Source of the DNA: Brevibacterium gallinarum
Lineage (GTDB): Bacteria; Actinomycetota; Actinomycetes; Actinomycetales; Brevibacteriaceae
DNA: 64,000 nucleotides
NCBI RefSeq assembly: GCF_014836885.1
Contig: NZ_JACSPY010000007.1
Coordinates: 108,170 to 172,169 of the forward strand
Direction: 5' to 3'
Part shown: piece after piece, positions 1 through 9,063 of the stretch
Position numbering within the stretch: position 1 is the stretch's first letter
How the letters are laid out: every line of letters begins with the position of its first letter
The notes under the pieces: generated by a model
Told to the model about the DNA's origin: nothing
Seen by the model: only the letters and a program-made list of their open reading frames with translations
The model's database searches: none
Translations under genes and position numbers: made by a program

Positions 1-1
1 G

Positions 2-21
2 CCCCCGCTTTTCTGGGGGGG
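2..21. terminator. Possible hairpin at window edge
   Basis: A run of five C and a run of seven G flank an 8-base loop, so a short GC hairpin can form. It lies downstream of pyrD on the minus strand and could be its terminator. Any T-tract would fall outside the window, so the call is weak. Confidence 0.3.
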
Positions 22-78
22 CCGCTTCTCCTCTATATAAGGGGTCTCTGTCGATGAGGTCCGTGGATGCTCGGGGGC

Positions 79-1158
79 TCAGGGTTTGCGGCGCAGCGTG
101 CGCAGCATGCGACCTGGCCACATCGGCCCGCCGTAGATGAGCCCGGAGTACACCTGGACGAGGTCGGCGCCGGCGCCGAGCCGGGCAGCAGCATCCCGGG
201 CATCGGCGATCCCGCCGACGGCGATGACGGTGAGCTGGTCCCCGGCGTGGGCGCGGACGAGCCGCAGCACCTCGAAGGCGCGTTCGGCCAGCGGCTCACC
301 GGAGATCCCGCCGGCCTCGGATTCGGCGAAGGCCCGGTCGTCACCGGTGAGGACGCTGCGGTCGATCGTCGTGTTCGTTGTGATGAGCCCGTCGACGCCG
401 GTGCGCAGGGCGAGATCGGCGATGGCGAGGACATCCTCGTCGGCGAGGTCCGGGGCGATCTTGATGAGCAGCGGCACGTGACCGAGGCTCGAGCGCGGAG
501 TCTCGACCGCCTCGGCGGCGGCATCACGGACGGCAGAGATGATCGGCTCGAGCGCCTCAGCGGACTGCAGGTCGCGCAGGCCGGGGGTGTTCGGTGAGCT
601 AACGTTGATGACGAGGTAGTCGGCCAGCGGGGCCAGCTGGGCCGCTGACTGCCGGTAGTCCTCAGCGGCATCGGCGGCCTCGACGACCTTGGTCTTGCCG
701 ATGTTGACGCCGATGATCGGACGCTGATCCTCCGGCAGCTTGGCGATGTCCTCGCGGGCGCGCAGCAGTTTGAGCCGGGCTGCGGCTGCCCCGTCGTTGT
801 TGAAGCCCATCCGGTTGAGCACCGCATGGTGGCCCAGCAGGCGGAAGAGGCGCGGTCGCGGGTTGCCCGGCTGGCTGTGGGCGGTGACGGTGCCGATCTC
901 GATGTGGCCGAAGCCCATCTGGGTCAGCGCCCGGATGCCGATGGCGTTCTTGTCGAAGCCGGCTGCCATTCCGAGCCGGTTGGGAAAGCGCAGACCGAGG
1001 ACTTCGACAGGGTCGGAGGTGCCGCGGCTCATGACTGCGCGGCTGAGCCGGCGCAGGCCGGGCATGCGGTCGAGGGCGCGCAGGCCGGTGAAGCTGAGGT
1101 GGTGGGCGGTCTCTGCGTCGAGGCGGGTGAGCAGGGTGCGGAAGATCAGCGAATACAC
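79..1158 (-). CDS. pyrD: Dihydroorotate dehydrogenase (quinone), class 2
   Basis: Oxidises dihydroorotate to orotate in pyrimidine synthesis and passes electrons to membrane quinone through FMN. The 359-residue product has the class 2 layout: an N-terminal helical stretch (MYSLIFRTLLTRLDAE) that docks on the membrane, then the FMN barrel. Visible motifs are AAGFDKN near residue 67, the FNNDG segment, the catalytic-serine loop NVSSPNTPGLR near 185, and the phosphate-binding segment VGGI followed by GADLVQVYSGLIYGGP at the C-terminus. Length is normal for the family (about 340-370). It is divergent from pepA across about 160 bases, and no other pyr gene is adjacent. The start at 1158 gives the expected N-terminus. 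Confidence 0.95.
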   Translation of the reverse strand: MYSLIFRTLLTRLDAETAHHLSFTGLRALDRMPGLRRLSRAVMSRGTSDPVEVLGLRFPNRLGMAAGFDKNAIGIRALTQMGFGHIEIGTVTAHSQPGNPRPRLFRLLGHHAVLNRMGFNNDGAAAARLKLLRAREDIAKLPEDQRPIIGVNIGKTKVVEAADAAEDYRQSAAQLAPLADYLVINVSSPNTPGLRDLQSAEALEPIISAVRDAAAEAVETPRSSLGHVPLLIKIAPDLADEDVLAIADLALRTGVDGLITTNTTIDRSVLTGDDRAFAESEAGGISGEPLAERAFEVLRLVRAHAGDQLTVIAVGGIADARDAAARLGAGADLVQVYSGLIYGGPMWPGRMLRTLRRKP

Positions 1159-1322
1159 GCTCTCATCCTAGCGAGGCCTCCGGTCGCCGGAGTACACGTG
1201 GGAGTTCGCTGACGAATCGAAGTTCGGCAGGTGACTTTCGTCCCAGCAGCGCCTGCATTGACTACGGTAGGAGGCGGAGCAGATCCCCTGCCTGAGATTT
1301 CTGTCTATTGGAAAGGAACAGA

Positions 1323-2834
1323 ATGACGACCGCAGAACTGACGATCGACGCCGCGGCATCCGAACCCGCCCGCAGCAAAGCCGACGTCCTGGTCATCGGT
1401 GTCGCCGCTGACGGCGATGCCGTGTCCATCCCCTCCGGTGTCGCACTGGCCGCTGGAGTCCGCAAGGAGCTCGTCGCCGCTGCCGCCGCTGTCGGCTTCA
1501 CCGGCAAGGCCGGTGCGCTGGCCCGGATCCCGTCCCCCAAGGGCGTCGCCGCCGGTTCGGTGCTGCTGGCCGGCCTCGGTGACTTCGACGAGGTGGCCCT
1601 CGAATCAGAGCTCGACGCCGATGGCGCTCACGAGGCGCTGCGCCGCGCGGCAGCTGTGGCCGTGCGCTCGCTGACGAAGGGCGAATCGGTTGCTCTCGCC
1701 TTCCCGGCGCAGACTGCTGCCGCTGCCGAGGCGACGGCCACCGGTGCTGTGCTCGGCTCGTACCGCTACACCGAGTACCGTTCGAATGCCGAGGAGCACA
1801 AGCGCGTCACCTCGGTCACGGTGATCGCACCGAAGGGCTCGAAGGACGGTGTCGCACGCGGCCAGTTCCTCGGTGCGGCCACCAACCGCTGCCGTGATCT
1901 GGTCAATCAGCCGCCGCTGGACCTGTACCCGGAGACCTTCGCCAAGACGGTCACCGAACAGGCTAAGGGCCGCAAGGTCAAGGTCACCGTCATCGACGAG
2001 GCCGCTCTGGAGGCCGGCGGCTACGGCGGTCTGACCGGTGTGGGCAAGGGCTCGACCCGCGGACCGCGCCTGGTGAAGATGGAGTACAAGCCGCGCAAGG
2101 CCAAGAAGCACCTCTCGCTCGTCGGCAAGGGCATCACGTTCGACTCCGGCGGCCTGTCGCTCAAGCCGCCGCAGGCGATGGAGGAGATGAAGTGCGATAT
2201 GGGCGGTGCGGCTGCGGCCGCGCAGGCCGTGCTCGCCGCTGCCGACCTGGAGCTGCCGGTGCGGGTGACCGCGTGGCTGGCCCTGGCTGAGAACATGCCC
2301 GGCGGCAACGCCCAGCGTCCCTCCGATGTCATCCGCATCTACGGCGGCAAGACCGTCGAGGTGCTCAACACCGATGCCGAGGGCCGTCTCGTGCTCGCCG
2401 ACGCCCTCGTCGCCGCGCAGGAGGAGAAGCCGGACCTCCTCATCGACATCGCGACGCTCACCGGCGCGCAGGTCATCGCGCTCGGCAGCCGCGTCTCGGG
2501 TGTCATGGGCACCAACGGCGCACGCAACCGCGTCGTGCTCGCCTCGGAGGTCACCGGAGAGTCGATGTGGCCGATGCCGTTCCCCGAGGAGATCCGTTCG
2601 CACTTCGATTCGACGGTCGCTGACCTGAAGAACACCGGCAAGCGCGAAGGCGGCATGCTCGCCGCCGGCGTGTTCCTCAACGAGTTCGTCGAGAAGGACC
2701 AGCAGTGGGCCCACATCGACATCGCAGGCCCGGCGTTCAACAGTGAGAGCCCGTGGGGCTACACGGCCAAGGGCGGCACCGGTGTCCCGGTCCGCACCCT
2801 GGTCGAGGTCGCCGAGCAGCTCGACCGCAGCTGA
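1323..2834 (+). CDS. pepA: Leucyl aminopeptidase, M17 family
   Basis: Cytosolic dinuclear-metal aminopeptidase that removes N-terminal residues from peptides. The product is about 503 residues. The C-terminal catalytic domain shows GKGITFDSGGLSLKP (metal Lys/Asp and active-site Lys), KCDMGGAA and the M17 signature NTDAEGRL. The N-terminal half is the poorly conserved macro-like domain. I chose ATG 1323 because a GGAAAGGA ribosome site lies 5 bases upstream; an in-frame TTG at 1308 lacks one. A strong hairpin follows the stop, so the gene is probably monocistronic. Its position just upstream of lpd-sucB is common in actinobacteria. Confidence 0.95.
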   Translation: MTTAELTIDAAASEPARSKADVLVIGVAADGDAVSIPSGVALAAGVRKELVAAAAAVGFTGKAGALARIPSPKGVAAGSVLLAGLGDFDEVALESELDADGAHEALRRAAAVAVRSLTKGESVALAFPAQTAAAAEATATGAVLGSYRYTEYRSNAEEHKRVTSVTVIAPKGSKDGVARGQFLGAATNRCRDLVNQPPLDLYPETFAKTVTEQAKGRKVKVTVIDEAALEAGGYGGLTGVGKGSTRGPRLVKMEYKPRKAKKHLSLVGKGITFDSGGLSLKPPQAMEEMKCDMGGAAAAAQAVLAAADLELPVRVTAWLALAENMPGGNAQRPSDVIRIYGGKTVEVLNTDAEGRLVLADALVAAQEEKPDLLIDIATLTGAQVIALGSRVSGVMGTNGARNRVVLASEVTGESMWPMPFPEEIRSHFDSTVADLKNTGKREGGMLAAGVFLNEFVEKDQQWAHIDIAGPAFNSESPWGYTAKGGTGVPVRTLVEVAEQLDRS

Positions 2835-2849
2835 CGGCAGCTCACCTGA

Positions 2850-2889
2850 GTCAGGGGCGCCGCCGCCACCCGGCGGCTGCGCCCCTGAC
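2850..2889 (+). terminator. Hairpin terminator after pepA
   Basis: An 11-base outer stem (GTCAGGGGCGC with GCGCCCCTGAC) continues into a CCGCC/GGCGG inner stem around a small loop, 16 bases after the pepA stop. No T-run follows, as is usual in high-GC actinobacteria. Confidence 0.7.
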
Positions 2890-3056
2890 CATGTGCCCAA
2901 CCAGCCCCCGCCTCGGGCCCGGAATCCAAATGAGACAGACGTGAGCAGGGTTACGGGAGTCCAGGGGCGGACGGTTACGACATTTCCGGGAAATAGTGGA
3001 AAGATGGAGACAAGTGCCGTGACCCGGCAGTTCATCCATTCAACGAGGAGCAACCT

Positions 3057-4448
3057 GTGAGCGAATCGGACAATACCTATGACCTCGTCATTCTGGGTGG
3101 TGGCACGGGCGGCTACGCTGCCGCGCTGCGCGCTTCCCAGCTTGATATGCGCGTCGCACTCATCGAACGCGACAAGGTGGGCGGCACCTGCCTCCACCGT
3201 GGATGCATCCCGACCAAGGCCCTGCTGCACGCCGCCGAGGTGGCGGATTCAGCACGCGAGGCCGCGTCCTTCGGCATCAATGTCGAGCTGCAGGGCGTCG
3301 ACATGGCCAAGGTCCTGGAATTCAAAGACGGCATCATCGACCGCAACTACAAGGGTCTGCAGGGACTCGTCAAGGCGCGTGGCATCGACTACATCGCCGG
3401 TGAGGGCAAGCTGACCGGCAAGGACACCGTCGAAGTCTCCACCGATGACGGCTCGATGACCGTGACCGGCAAGCACATCGTGCTCGCGACCGGTTCGACG
3501 TCGAAGACCATCGGCATCGAGATCGGCGGCCGCGTCATGACCTCCGAGCAGGCGCTGCAGTACGACGAGGTGCCCGAGTCGGCGATCGTGCTCGGCGGCG
3601 GCGTCATCGGCGTCGAGTTCGCCAGCGTCTGGGCCTCGATGGGTTCGAAGGTCCACATCGTCGAAGGTCTGCCGAACCTGGTCGCCAATGAGGACGCGAC
3701 GATCTCGAAGAACCTCGAGCGCGCTTTCAAGAAGCGCAAGATCAAGTTCACCGTCGGCACGATGTTCAAGAGCGTCGAGCAGGACGACGACGGCGTGCAC
3801 GTCACCCTCGAAGACGGCACCGTGCTCGACGCCTCCGTGCTGCTCGTGGCCGTCGGCCGCGGCCCGGTCACCGAAGGCTTCGGCTTCGAGGACCAGGGCA
3901 TCGAAATGGACCGCGGCTTCGTGCTGACCGATGAGCGCCAGCACACCGGCGTCGGCTCGATCTACGCCGTCGGCGACATCGTCCCCGGCCTGCAGCTGGC
4001 CCACCGCTCGTTCGCCCAGGGCATCTTCGTCGCCGAGGAGATCGCAGGACTCGATCCGGCCCCGGTCGTCGAATCCGGCATCCCGCGCGTGACCTACTGC
4101 GAGCCGGAGATCTTCTCCGTCGGCCTGACCCAGAAGCAGGCTGAGGAGAAGCACGGTGAGGACAAGATCAAGACGATCGAGTACAACCTCGCCGGCAACG
4201 GCAAGTCGACGATCCTCAAGACCACCGGTCTGATCAAGCTCGTCAGCCTCGAAGACGGACCCGTCCTCGGCGTGCACGGCATCGGCGCGCGCCTGAGCGA
4301 GCAGGCCGGCGAAGCGCAGCTCATCGTCAACTGGGAGGCCTTCCCCGAAGAGGTCGCCGAACTCATCCACGCCCACCCGACCCAGAATGAGGCGATCGGC
4401 GAAGCCGCCCTGGCTCTGTCCGGCAAGCCCCTTCATTTCCACAGCTAA
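3057..4448 (+). CDS. lpd: Dihydrolipoyl dehydrogenase (E3)
   Basis: FAD-dependent E3 that reoxidises dihydrolipoamide on the E2 swinging arms of pyruvate and 2-oxoglutarate dehydrogenase and makes NADH. The 463-residue product has the FAD dinucleotide fold (VILGGGTGGYAAA), the redox disulfide GGTCLHRGC (Cys45, Cys50), the NAD fold (VLGGGVIGVEFA), the second FAD motif (YAVGDIV) and the C-terminal His/Glu active-site segment HAHPTQNE. Length is typical. It starts at GTG 3057 behind GAGGAG. sucB follows 21 bases downstream in the same direction, so E3 and E2 are probably cotranscribed. Confidence 0.96.
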   Translation: MSESDNTYDLVILGGGTGGYAAALRASQLDMRVALIERDKVGGTCLHRGCIPTKALLHAAEVADSAREAASFGINVELQGVDMAKVLEFKDGIIDRNYKGLQGLVKARGIDYIAGEGKLTGKDTVEVSTDDGSMTVTGKHIVLATGSTSKTIGIEIGGRVMTSEQALQYDEVPESAIVLGGGVIGVEFASVWASMGSKVHIVEGLPNLVANEDATISKNLERAFKKRKIKFTVGTMFKSVEQDDDGVHVTLEDGTVLDASVLLVAVGRGPVTEGFGFEDQGIEMDRGFVLTDERQHTGVGSIYAVGDIVPGLQLAHRSFAQGIFVAEEIAGLDPAPVVESGIPRVTYCEPEIFSVGLTQKQAEEKHGEDKIKTIEYNLAGNGKSTILKTTGLIKLVSLEDGPVLGVHGIGARLSEQAGEAQLIVNWEAFPEEVAELIHAHPTQNEAIGEAALALSGKPLHFHS

Positions 4449-4469
4449 GAGCGAGGGAGACCAAACGTT

Positions 4470-6500
4470 ATGTCCAATAAAGTGCAGATGCCGGCTCTCG
4501 GTGAATCGGTCACCGAGGGCACAGTCACCCGCTGGCTGAAGGAAGTCGGCGAGGAGGTCGAGGTCGACGAGCCCTTGCTCGAGGTCTCGACCGACAAGGT
4601 CGACACCGAGATCCCGAGCCCGTACGCCGGGACCCTGCAGGAGATCCTCGCCGACGAAGACGATGTCGTCGAAGTCGGCGGCGACCTGGCTGTCATCGGC
4701 GATGGTGACGGCGACTCCTCTGACGACTCCTCCGATGAGGACGCCGACAGCGATGACGCAGACGAGTCCGATGACTCGGCCGAGGATCAGGCTGACGACG
4801 ACTCCGCTGATGAGGAATCGGCCGACGAGGCTGATGACAGCGACTCGGACGACGCGGATGACTCCGACGACTCCGCTTCTGATTCCGACGATTCGGATGA
4901 CAGCGATGAGAAGCCGAAGAAGTCCTCGGGCGGTTCCGGTGACTCCACTGAGGTGAAGATGCCGGCACTCGGCGAATCGGTCACCGAAGGCACCGTCACC
5001 CGCTGGCTCAAGGAGGTCGGCGACGAGGTCGAGGTCGACGAGCCGCTGTTCGAAGTCTCCACCGACAAGGTCGACACCGAGGTGCCCTCCCCTGTGGCCG
5101 GCACCGTGCAGAAGCTCATGGCAGATGAGGACGATGTCGTCGAGGTCGGCGATGTCGTGGCCCTCATCGGCTCCGGCGATGCACCGGCTGACGACTCGGA
5201 CGATGCAGATGACTCCGACGACTCGGACGAGGCGGAGACCACCGACCGCAAGACCGAGCAGGCCGATGACGTCTCCGAGGAGGACACCGACGACGACGTC
5301 AAGGAGGAGTCCGAAGAGGACGACGAGTCCGATGACTCCGAGGTCAAGGACAAGGAGTCCGACGCCAAGGCAGCCAAGGACGAGGCTGAGAAGTCGGACA
5401 AGTCCGAGAAGAAGGCTGAGAAGAAGTCCGAGAAGTCGGAGAAGTCCGACGAGGACGCTGCCGCTGAGGCGCAGAAGGCCGCAGCCGAGCAGGCCGCCGG
5501 TGAAGAGGCCAAGCAGTCGATCTCCTCGACTGTCGCCCACGGTTCGGCGTACGTCACCCCGCTGGTGCGTCGCCTGGCCAAGAACAAGGGCGTGGATCTC
5601 TCCAAGGTCACCGGCACCGGCGTCGGCGGACGCATCCGCAAGCAGGATGTGCTCTCGGCAGCCGAGAACGCCGGCGGATCGAAGTCCGGCGGTGCCCCGG
5701 CACCGGCAGCCGGCAAGCCGGCTGTCACCGATGACCGCGAGCCGTTCGTCGTCGAGATCCCCGAAGAGGTCAAGCAGCTGCGCGGCACCACGCAGAAGGC
5801 CTCCCGGATCCGCCAGACGATCGCCACCCGGATGCGCGAGTCGCTGCAGAACTCTGCACAGCTCACGCAGGTCATCGAGGTCGACATGACCCGTGTGGGG
5901 CAGCTGCGCAAGGCCTACAAGGACCAGTTCCAGCAGACCCACGGCGTGAAGCTGACCTACCTGCCGTTCTTCGCCAAGGCCATTGTCGAAGCACTCCAGG
6001 TCCACCCGAAGGTCAACGCCACCTACGATGTCGAAGCCAAGGAGATCACCTACTTCGACCACGAGAACCTGGCTGTTGCCGTCGACACCGAGCGGGGCCT
6101 CCTCGTTCCGGTCGTCAAGGACGCCGGCGACCTCTCGATCGCAGGTCTGGCCAAGGCCATCGACGATGTCGCTGAGCGCACCCGCACGGCCAAGATCGGC
6201 CCGGATGAGCTCTCCGGCGGCACTTTCACGGTCACGAACATCGGCAGCGTCGGCGCGCTGTTCGACACCCCGATCCTGAATACCCCGCAGATGGGCATTC
6301 TGGGCACCGGTGTCATCACGCGCCGCCCGGTCGTCGTCGAGACCGCTGACGGCGGCGAGTCGATTGCGATCCGCGACATGGTCTACCTGCCGCTGACGTA
6401 CAACCACGAGCTCGTCGACGGTGCGGATGCAGGACGCTTCCTGCAGACCATCAAGGCGCGCCTCGAGGACGCGAACTTCGTCGCCGACCTCGAACTGTGA
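4470..6500 (+). CDS. sucB: 2-oxoacid dehydrogenase E2 (SucB/DlaT type)
   Basis: Lipoylated acyltransferase core of pyruvate dehydrogenase; in actinobacteria the same E2 type also serves the 2-oxoglutarate branch. The 676-residue domain order is: lipoyl domain 1 (about 4-77, lipoyl Lys43), an Asp/Ser/Glu linker (about 79-150), lipoyl domain 2 (about 162-234, Lys200), a second acidic then Lys/Glu/Ser linker (about 240-350), the E1/E3 peripheral-subunit binding domain (about 360-397, [17 protein letters not shown]), an Ala/Pro linker, and the catalytic domain (about 437-676) with the active-site segment [13 protein letters not shown] (His646, Asp650). The two lipoyl domains are nearly identical. 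The gene lies 21 bases after lpd and ends at a perfect bidirectional hairpin. The linkers are unusually acidic. Confidence 0.95.
   Translation: MSNKVQMPALGESVTEGTVTRWLKEVGEEVEVDEPLLEVSTDKVDTEIPSPYAGTLQEILADEDDVVEVGGDLAVIGDGDGDSSDDSSDEDADSDDADESDDSAEDQADDDSADEESADEADDSDSDDADDSDDSASDSDDSDDSDEKPKKSSGGSGDSTEVKMPALGESVTEGTVTRWLKEVGDEVEVDEPLFEVSTDKVDTEVPSPVAGTVQKLMADEDDVVEVGDVVALIGSGDAPADDSDDADDSDDSDEAETTDRKTEQADDVSEEDTDDDVKEESEEDDESDDSEVKDKESDAKAAKDEAEKSDKSEKKAEKKSEKSEKSDEDAAAEAQKAAAEQAAGEEAKQSISSTVAHGSAYVTPLVRRLAKNKGVDLSKVTGTGVGGRIRKQDVLSAAENAGGSKSGGAPAPAAGKPAVTDDREPFVVEIPEEVKQLRGTTQKASRIRQTIATRMRESLQNSAQLTQVIEVDMTRVGQLRKAYKDQFQQTHGVKLTYLPFFAKAIVEALQVHPKVNATYDVEAKEITYFDHENLAVAVDTERGLLVPVVKDAGDLSIAGLAKAIDDVAERTRTAKIGPDELSGGTFTVTNIGSVGALFDTPILNTPQMGILGTGVITRRPVVVETADGGESIAIRDMVYLPLTYNHELVDGADAGRFLQTIKARLEDANFVADLEL
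4482..5168 (+). repeat. Internal lipoyl-domain duplication in sucB
   Basis: Two copies of the lipoyl-domain coding segment, at about 4482-4697 and 4953-5168, encode nearly the same roughly 72 residues (both contain [20 protein letters not shown] and [10 protein letters not shown]). The DNA between them is a low-complexity run of Asp/Ser/Glu codons (GAC, GAT, TCC, GAG). Confidence 0.85.
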
Positions 6501-6550
6501 TCCGGTCCGTCAGCTGAGCCTCACCGCCGGCTGACGTACGGGACACCGAC

Positions 6551-6588
6551 CACTGCGGGTGGGATGCTCCGGCATCCCACCCGCAGTG
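6551..6588. terminator. Perfect bidirectional terminator, sucB / 6594 gene
   Basis: A perfect 17-base-pair stem (CACTGCGGGTGGGATGC with its complement) closes a 4-base TCCG loop between the convergent sucB and the minus-strand gene that ends at 6594. It probably serves both. Confidence 0.85.
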
Positions 6589-6593
6589 TCGTC

Positions 6594-8192
6594 TCAGCTC
6601 TGTTCGATCGCGTCATAGACCTTCCAGCTGCCGTCCTCGCGGCGCAGCTCGACGCGCATGTCCACGCTGCCGTAGTCGTGGTCGGTGCCGTCGGGTTCGC
6701 TCACCTGCGTGCGGGTCGCGACGTCGAGCGACGCCCGGTCGGTTCCCTGCTGCGTGACCTGGGCCGATTCGATGTCGATGCTGATTTCGCTGCCTTCGAA
6801 CGCCTCAACGTCGGCTGCGCCATCGGCTGCTGCTGCCGGTGAGCCTGCGACCGTGAGCTCCGCCAGAGCGGCGGCATCGCCGAGGTGGTAGGCCTGCTCG
6901 CGTCTGCGGGTGAGTGCGGCGAACGCATCCTTGGGGTCCTCCGGTCCCGAGGCGGTGGGCGCCGAGGAATCGTCGCTCGCCTGCGCACTGGGTGGGCTGT
7001 GGCCGGCGCTGACCGGGGTCGTCTCCTTCTCGCCGGGATCGATGAGCCCGGTGAGCACCGCGATCCCCGACAGACTCAGGACCAGCGCCGCGGCAGCGCC
7101 GATGAGCGTCGTGCGGCTGACCGGCAGGCGCGGGAGCCGGAGCGCCCTCGAACCGGTGTCTCGTTCCTGCCGCGCGAGCCGCTTCTGCTGCCGGTTGTGC
7201 CTCGTGGCTGCAGTGCGCTGAGTGGAGTCCTTCCTGCGCACGCGGTCGCGTCCGCTGTGCCCGGCGGCGGCGCGCAGCCGGCCGATCCCGCTGCCTGTGG
7301 TCTTGTCTTCGACCCGGTGAGCCCTCTCTTCACGCTGGCCGCCAGAGGTGTGCTCGCGGCTGCGCTCATAGCGGCGAGTGAGCGCCGAGGCCACACTGGC
7401 GTCGACGCGCAGCTGGGCGGTCACTGCCTCGGACACCGATACTTCCGCCTCGACGGGGACGAAGGGGATCTGCTCCGGTTCCCCGCTGGCCGCAAGCGTC
7501 GAGAGCAGCTCCGGGCCGAGCTCCGGAGCACTGCCGGGTTCGGCTTCGAGCAGCTCGATGATGATGCCGGCCAAGGGCTGTGGCACAGCTGGGGTGAGGT
7601 CCGGCACCGGCACCCCGTGCTCCTCCCACGTCAGACCGGTCAGGCACAGATAGGCCAGCTGCCCGAACTCCACCGCCTCACTCGACACTGACTCAACCGG
7701 CACCGTATAACCGGGCACGAGGTGAATGGCACCGGCATCATCAACGCCGAAGGCGCTGCGATGGCAGCGCAGCCGGCCGGAACTCGGTGCAGGGGCGGCA
7801 CACAGCGCCTCCAGGCAGGCAGCGAGCACCGCCAGCGTCTGCCCGAGGGTCAGCCCGGCATAGCTGCGCAGCGCATCGACGAGCAGGCCGCCGTGGAAGC
7901 GGGGCACGATGAGCCCGCTGCCGTCTGCCTGCCGCGGCTGGCCGAGCACATGGGCCGGCTGCCCATCGACTGAGGCGACGTCACCTGCACAGGGGCCCTC
8001 CGCCTCGGGAACGGCGGCAGGATCGCAGCTCACCGGCCCGCCAGTGAGCTCAGCGGCGCCGATTCCCGGCCACCGGTGCGTGATATCGGCCACATCGCCC
8101 TCGGGCAGGAACCAGGCGGTGCGCTGCCCTGTGCTGATGCGGCGGATCCCCGGTGCCACCTCGGCGACGGTGTGCCACGTCTGCTCGGCCAT
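6594..8192 (-). CDS. Pseudokinase-like membrane protein with NTF2-like tail
   Basis: Function unknown. The 532-residue product has three visible parts. Residues about 93-235 resemble the C-lobe of a bacterial Ser/Thr kinase (helix LTLGQTLAVLAACLEAL, a position equivalent to the catalytic loop at LRCHRSAFGV, and FGQLAYLCLTGLTWEEHGVPVP), but the HRD and DFG motifs are absent, so it should not phosphorylate. Residues 270-358 are a basic linker. Residues 361-384 form one membrane helix. Residues 420-532 look like an extracytoplasmic NTF2/SnoaL-like domain ending VELRREDGSWKVYD. I chose ATG 8192 because AGGAGG lies upstream and the longer frame would run over lipB. It is divergent from lipB. The kinase reading is by pattern only. 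Confidence 0.65.
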   Translation of the reverse strand: MAEQTWHTVAEVAPGIRRISTGQRTAWFLPEGDVADITHRWPGIGAAELTGGPVSCDPAAVPEAEGPCAGDVASVDGQPAHVLGQPRQADGSGLIVPRFHGGLLVDALRSYAGLTLGQTLAVLAACLEALCAAPAPSSGRLRCHRSAFGVDDAGAIHLVPGYTVPVESVSSEAVEFGQLAYLCLTGLTWEEHGVPVPDLTPAVPQPLAGIIIELLEAEPGSAPELGPELLSTLAASGEPEQIPFVPVEAEVSVSEAVTAQLRVDASVASALTRRYERSREHTSGGQREERAHRVEDKTTGSGIGRLRAAAGHSGRDRVRRKDSTQRTAATRHNRQQKRLARQERDTGSRALRLPRLPVSRTTLIGAAAALVLSLSGIAVLTGLIDPGEKETTPVSAGHSPPSAQASDDSSAPTASGPEDPKDAFAALTRRREQAYHLGDAAALAELTVAGSPAAAADGAADVEAFEGSEISIDIESAQVTQQGTDRASLDVATRTQVSEPDGTDHDYGSVDMRVELRREDGSWKVYDAIEQS

Positions 8193-8346
8193 GTCCCTCC
8201 TGTCTGTGCTCGTGCTGATGGGCTGTGCGGCAAGGCTACGTCTGGGCTGGACGCCGTTTCCATGGGCTTTTAGGATCTGTGGATAACCGCCGGCGGCGGA
8301 TGCGGACGGCTTTGCCCGCTCGGAGCGTGCGGCATAGGGTGAGTGC

Positions 8347-8985
8347 ATGTCATTCACAGTGGAATGCCTCGGGTATGCACCCGACTATGTCGACTACCGC
8401 AGCGCCTGGGATCTCCAGCAGCGCTATCACGCCGACGTCATCGCCGGCACGCGCGAGTCCACCCTCCTGTTCCTGGAGCACTCCCCCGTCTACACCGCCG
8501 GCAAGCGCACCGAAGACCATGAGCGCCCCGTCGACGGCACGGAGGTCATCGACGTCGACCGCGGCGGCAAGATCACCTGGCACGGACCCGGCCAGCTCGT
8601 CGTCTACCTCATCTACCGGCTCAACGACGCCAAAGACGTCAAGCTCTTCGTCGACCAGATCGAAGACGCCCTCATCGACGTGTGCGCCTCCCTGGGCATC
8701 GAGACGATGAAGGTCGACGGCCGCTCCGGCGTGTGGCTGGCCGCCACCGACACACTGCCCGAGCGCAAGATCGGCGCGATCGGCATCCGCATCCACGAAG
8801 GCGTGACGATGCACGGACTGGCCCTCAACTGCTCGAACGACAACGCCGGCTTCGACTCGATCGTGCCCTGCGGCATCGCCGATGCCGGAGTCACGAGCCT
8901 GAGTGCTGAGACCGGCCGCACCATCACCCCCGCCGACGTCGCTCCGGCTGTCGAAGCGGCGCTCGCCAGGCACATCAGCGCCTGA
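8347..8985 (+). CDS. lipB: Octanoyltransferase
   Basis: Transfers octanoyl from octanoyl-ACP to the lipoyl lysine of E2 proteins and the glycine-cleavage H protein, the first step of lipoate assembly. The 212-residue product carries RGGKITWHGPGQLVVY (residues 72-87) and the catalytic pair: Lys141 in PERKIGAIGI and Cys175 in IVPCGI. Length is normal. lipA follows about 78 bases downstream on the same strand, and the substrate SucB is encoded just upstream. The start codon is ATG. Confidence 0.95.
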   Translation: MSFTVECLGYAPDYVDYRSAWDLQQRYHADVIAGTRESTLLFLEHSPVYTAGKRTEDHERPVDGTEVIDVDRGGKITWHGPGQLVVYLIYRLNDAKDVKLFVDQIEDALIDVCASLGIETMKVDGRSGVWLAATDTLPERKIGAIGIRIHEGVTMHGLALNCSNDNAGFDSIVPCGIADAGVTSLSAETGRTITPADVAPAVEAALARHISA

Positions 8986-9063
8986 GACAATTGAAGCCCC
9001 GGCACCAGCCGCGCCGGCCGGCGCACCTGCACGAGGCACGACCACCGACGAGAAGGACCCACA

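Noticed and set aside
1605-3230. A 541-residue minus-strand frame over pepA
   Set aside because: Antisense to pepA and the start of lpd, with no motif and no start signal.
3249-6407. A 1052-residue open frame on the minus strand
   Set aside because: It is antisense to lpd and sucB, which have strong family motifs. The predicted protein is a low-complexity shadow caused by high GC and the Asp/Ser repeat.
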